A DNA stretch of 29,714 nucleotides from a virus. The translations under genes were made by a program, and so were the position numbers. Below the pieces are notes generated by a model, which had not been told where the DNA came from, did no database searches, and saw nothing but the letters and a program-made list of their open reading frames with translations. Positions 29,085-29,714 of the stretch are shown piece after piece (the stretch's first letter is position 1; each line of letters begins with the position of its first letter). The stretch lies in IMG/VR virus record IMGVR_UViG_3300031749_000028, positions 1 to 29,714 of that record; one strand, written 5' to 3'.

Positions 29085-29470
29085 GGTTAAACGCAGAGCC
29101 AGCCGGAAATTTTGACGAATTTCTTCTAAAGCTCGTCATTGGACAATACCGGAATTATTTAATAGCACTTAAGGATTTTGGATCCGATTTTTTAAATAAA
29201 CCCCAAAAAGAAATTAAAGACAAAAATCTTTATCGGCAATGGTATATAAGGAGAAAACTCGAGCTCGGAAAAAGTGCTTATAAATTCTTCTTTGATGGAA
29301 ACGATAATAATTTATTCGAAAAAATATGCTTATATTTTGGGATTAATGTAAATGCGGCAAGAGAAAATATTAAATCCATTAGAACAGAAGAGGGGGCCAA
29401 AAATAAACTTAGGGAGTTACATTCTTTAAGCTGTCAATTCAAAAGGGAGAAAAAGTTATGGCAAAGTTAA
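29081..29470 (+). CDS. Hypothetical helical protein
   Basis: Predicted product of 129 residues, ATGA overlap with the preceding gene. Sequence is helical, basic and aromatic-rich (QYRNYLIALKDFGSDFL, NLYRQWYIRRKLELGKSAYKFFF, each quoted in part). No Cys cluster or known motif apart from one Cys near each half. No family recognised. Its short distance to the wrapped gene at 29501 suggests they form the end of the early operon. Confidence 0.6.
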   Translation: MRLNAEPAGNFDEFLLKLVIGQYRNYLIALKDFGSDFLNKPQKEIKDKNLYRQWYIRRKLELGKSAYKFFFDGNDNNLFEKICLYFGINVNAARENIKSIRTEEGAKNKLRELHSLSCQFKREKKLWQS

Positions 29471-29500
29471 TTAAATATCAAATTAAGGAGGTTAATGAGG

Positions 29501-29714
29501 ATGCCTTACGAAATTTATTTAAGGGGGCTTGTGCCGATTCTTTTCAATCGATATTTAGGCAAAGAAGTCGAGCTTCCGACAGAGAGGAAAGCCTATTACC
29601 TGGACGAAAAAGAGAAGATTTTGATGATACCTTGCCTGAACATTTTCTCAATGCTCGCCAATCAAAATTGCATGTCGGCCGTAAAGCTCTTGGGTGGAAA
29701 AAGGCCGAAAGAAC
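29501..29714 (+). CDS. Conserved phage protein of unknown function, N-terminal part (wraps around)
   Basis: ATG 29501 follows AAGGAGG (29485-29491) by nine bases; ATG 29495 in the same frame is too close to the SD. The frame stays open to the window end and continues at position 3 across the 12-bp overlap, giving about 187 residues in all. The visible N-terminal part includes MIPCLNIFSMLANQN and SAVKLLGGKRPKEL. From memory, both resemble the MIP-x-x-NI...SA-x-K start of the common unnamed phage family whose end holds the GLG-x-FR motif. No function is known to me. Confidence 0.85.
   Translation, partial: MPYEIYLRGLVPILFNRYLGKEVELPTERKAYYLDEKEKILMIPCLNIFSMLANQNCMSAVKLLGGKRPKE
29703..29714. 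repeat. Terminal direct repeat (circular closure), right copy
   Basis: Identical to bases 1-12. See the left copy for interpretation; the reading frame of the gene at 29501 crosses this repeat without interruption when the ends are joined. Confidence 0.85.

Noticed and set aside
29458-29714. Open frame starting MAKLIKYQIKEV, also running across the circle junction
   Set aside because: It lies in a different frame from the gene at 29501, whose start and end match a common phage protein family; the two cannot both be long genes, and this one has no recognisable motif.

Overview
The window is a complete or nearly complete genome of a tailed, siphovirus-like bacteriophage (Caudoviricetes), most likely from an uncultured bacterium. 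The first 12 bases are repeated as the last 12, and the gene cut by the right end continues in frame into the left end. The molecule therefore closes into a circle of about 29,702 bp, meaning a circular or circularly permuted genome. Strong Shine-Dalgarno (SD) sites, one clear sigma70-type promoter and AT-rich codon use point to a bacterial host that cannot be named from the sequence. No integrase, transposase, tRNA, CRISPR array or DNA polymerase was seen. Every convincing gene is on the + strand; the one minus-strand signal is a helix-turn-helix fragment.

Late module (about 371 to 22,144). An 80-bp AGCRR pentamer array precedes a metallophosphoesterase, a GH24 lysozyme, an exported trypsin-like protease and a small membrane protein. 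Next come the terminase subunits, a portal fused to a MuF domain, a long multidomain prohead protease, an HK97-type capsid protein with delta domain, head-tail connectors and neck proteins. The tail genes follow: tail tube, tail chaperones with a programmed -1 frameshift, tape measure, Dit-like protein and tail hub. After these come a C1q-like putative receptor-binding protein and a TIM-barrel glycosidase-like protein.

The most unusual part lies inside the tail-tip genes. The last ~156 residues of the hub protein (17513-17980) consist of about 35 repeats of aromatic-x-Asp (His, sometimes Tyr or Trp, then any residue, then Asp). Ten bases later starts a radical SAM/SPASM enzyme, and overlapping it is a protein with LGYPxCC and HxPCxxxC motifs. 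The radical SAM protein itself ends in the same His-x-Asp repeats. This looks like a phage-borne post-translational modification system acting on a tail-tip repeat domain. It is analogous to His-Xaa-Ser and three-residue-cyclophane maturases, but on a virion protein. This interpretation is a hypothesis.

Early module (about 22,250 round the end to 362). A TTGACA-17-TATTAT promoter drives a small CII-like protein, a candidate recombination protein, and a Cas4/RecB-like nuclease. A replication protein follows whose gene holds seven AAAGCAAA iterons at 11-12 bp spacing, a lambda-O-like candidate origin. Next is a zinc-binding protein with an SSB-like acidic tip (DEEVPF). The rest are small proteins: zinc fingers, a resolvase-like nuclease, an orphan HicB-like protein, a DUF4406/deoxyribosyltransferase-like protein, membrane proteins and a candidate spanin.
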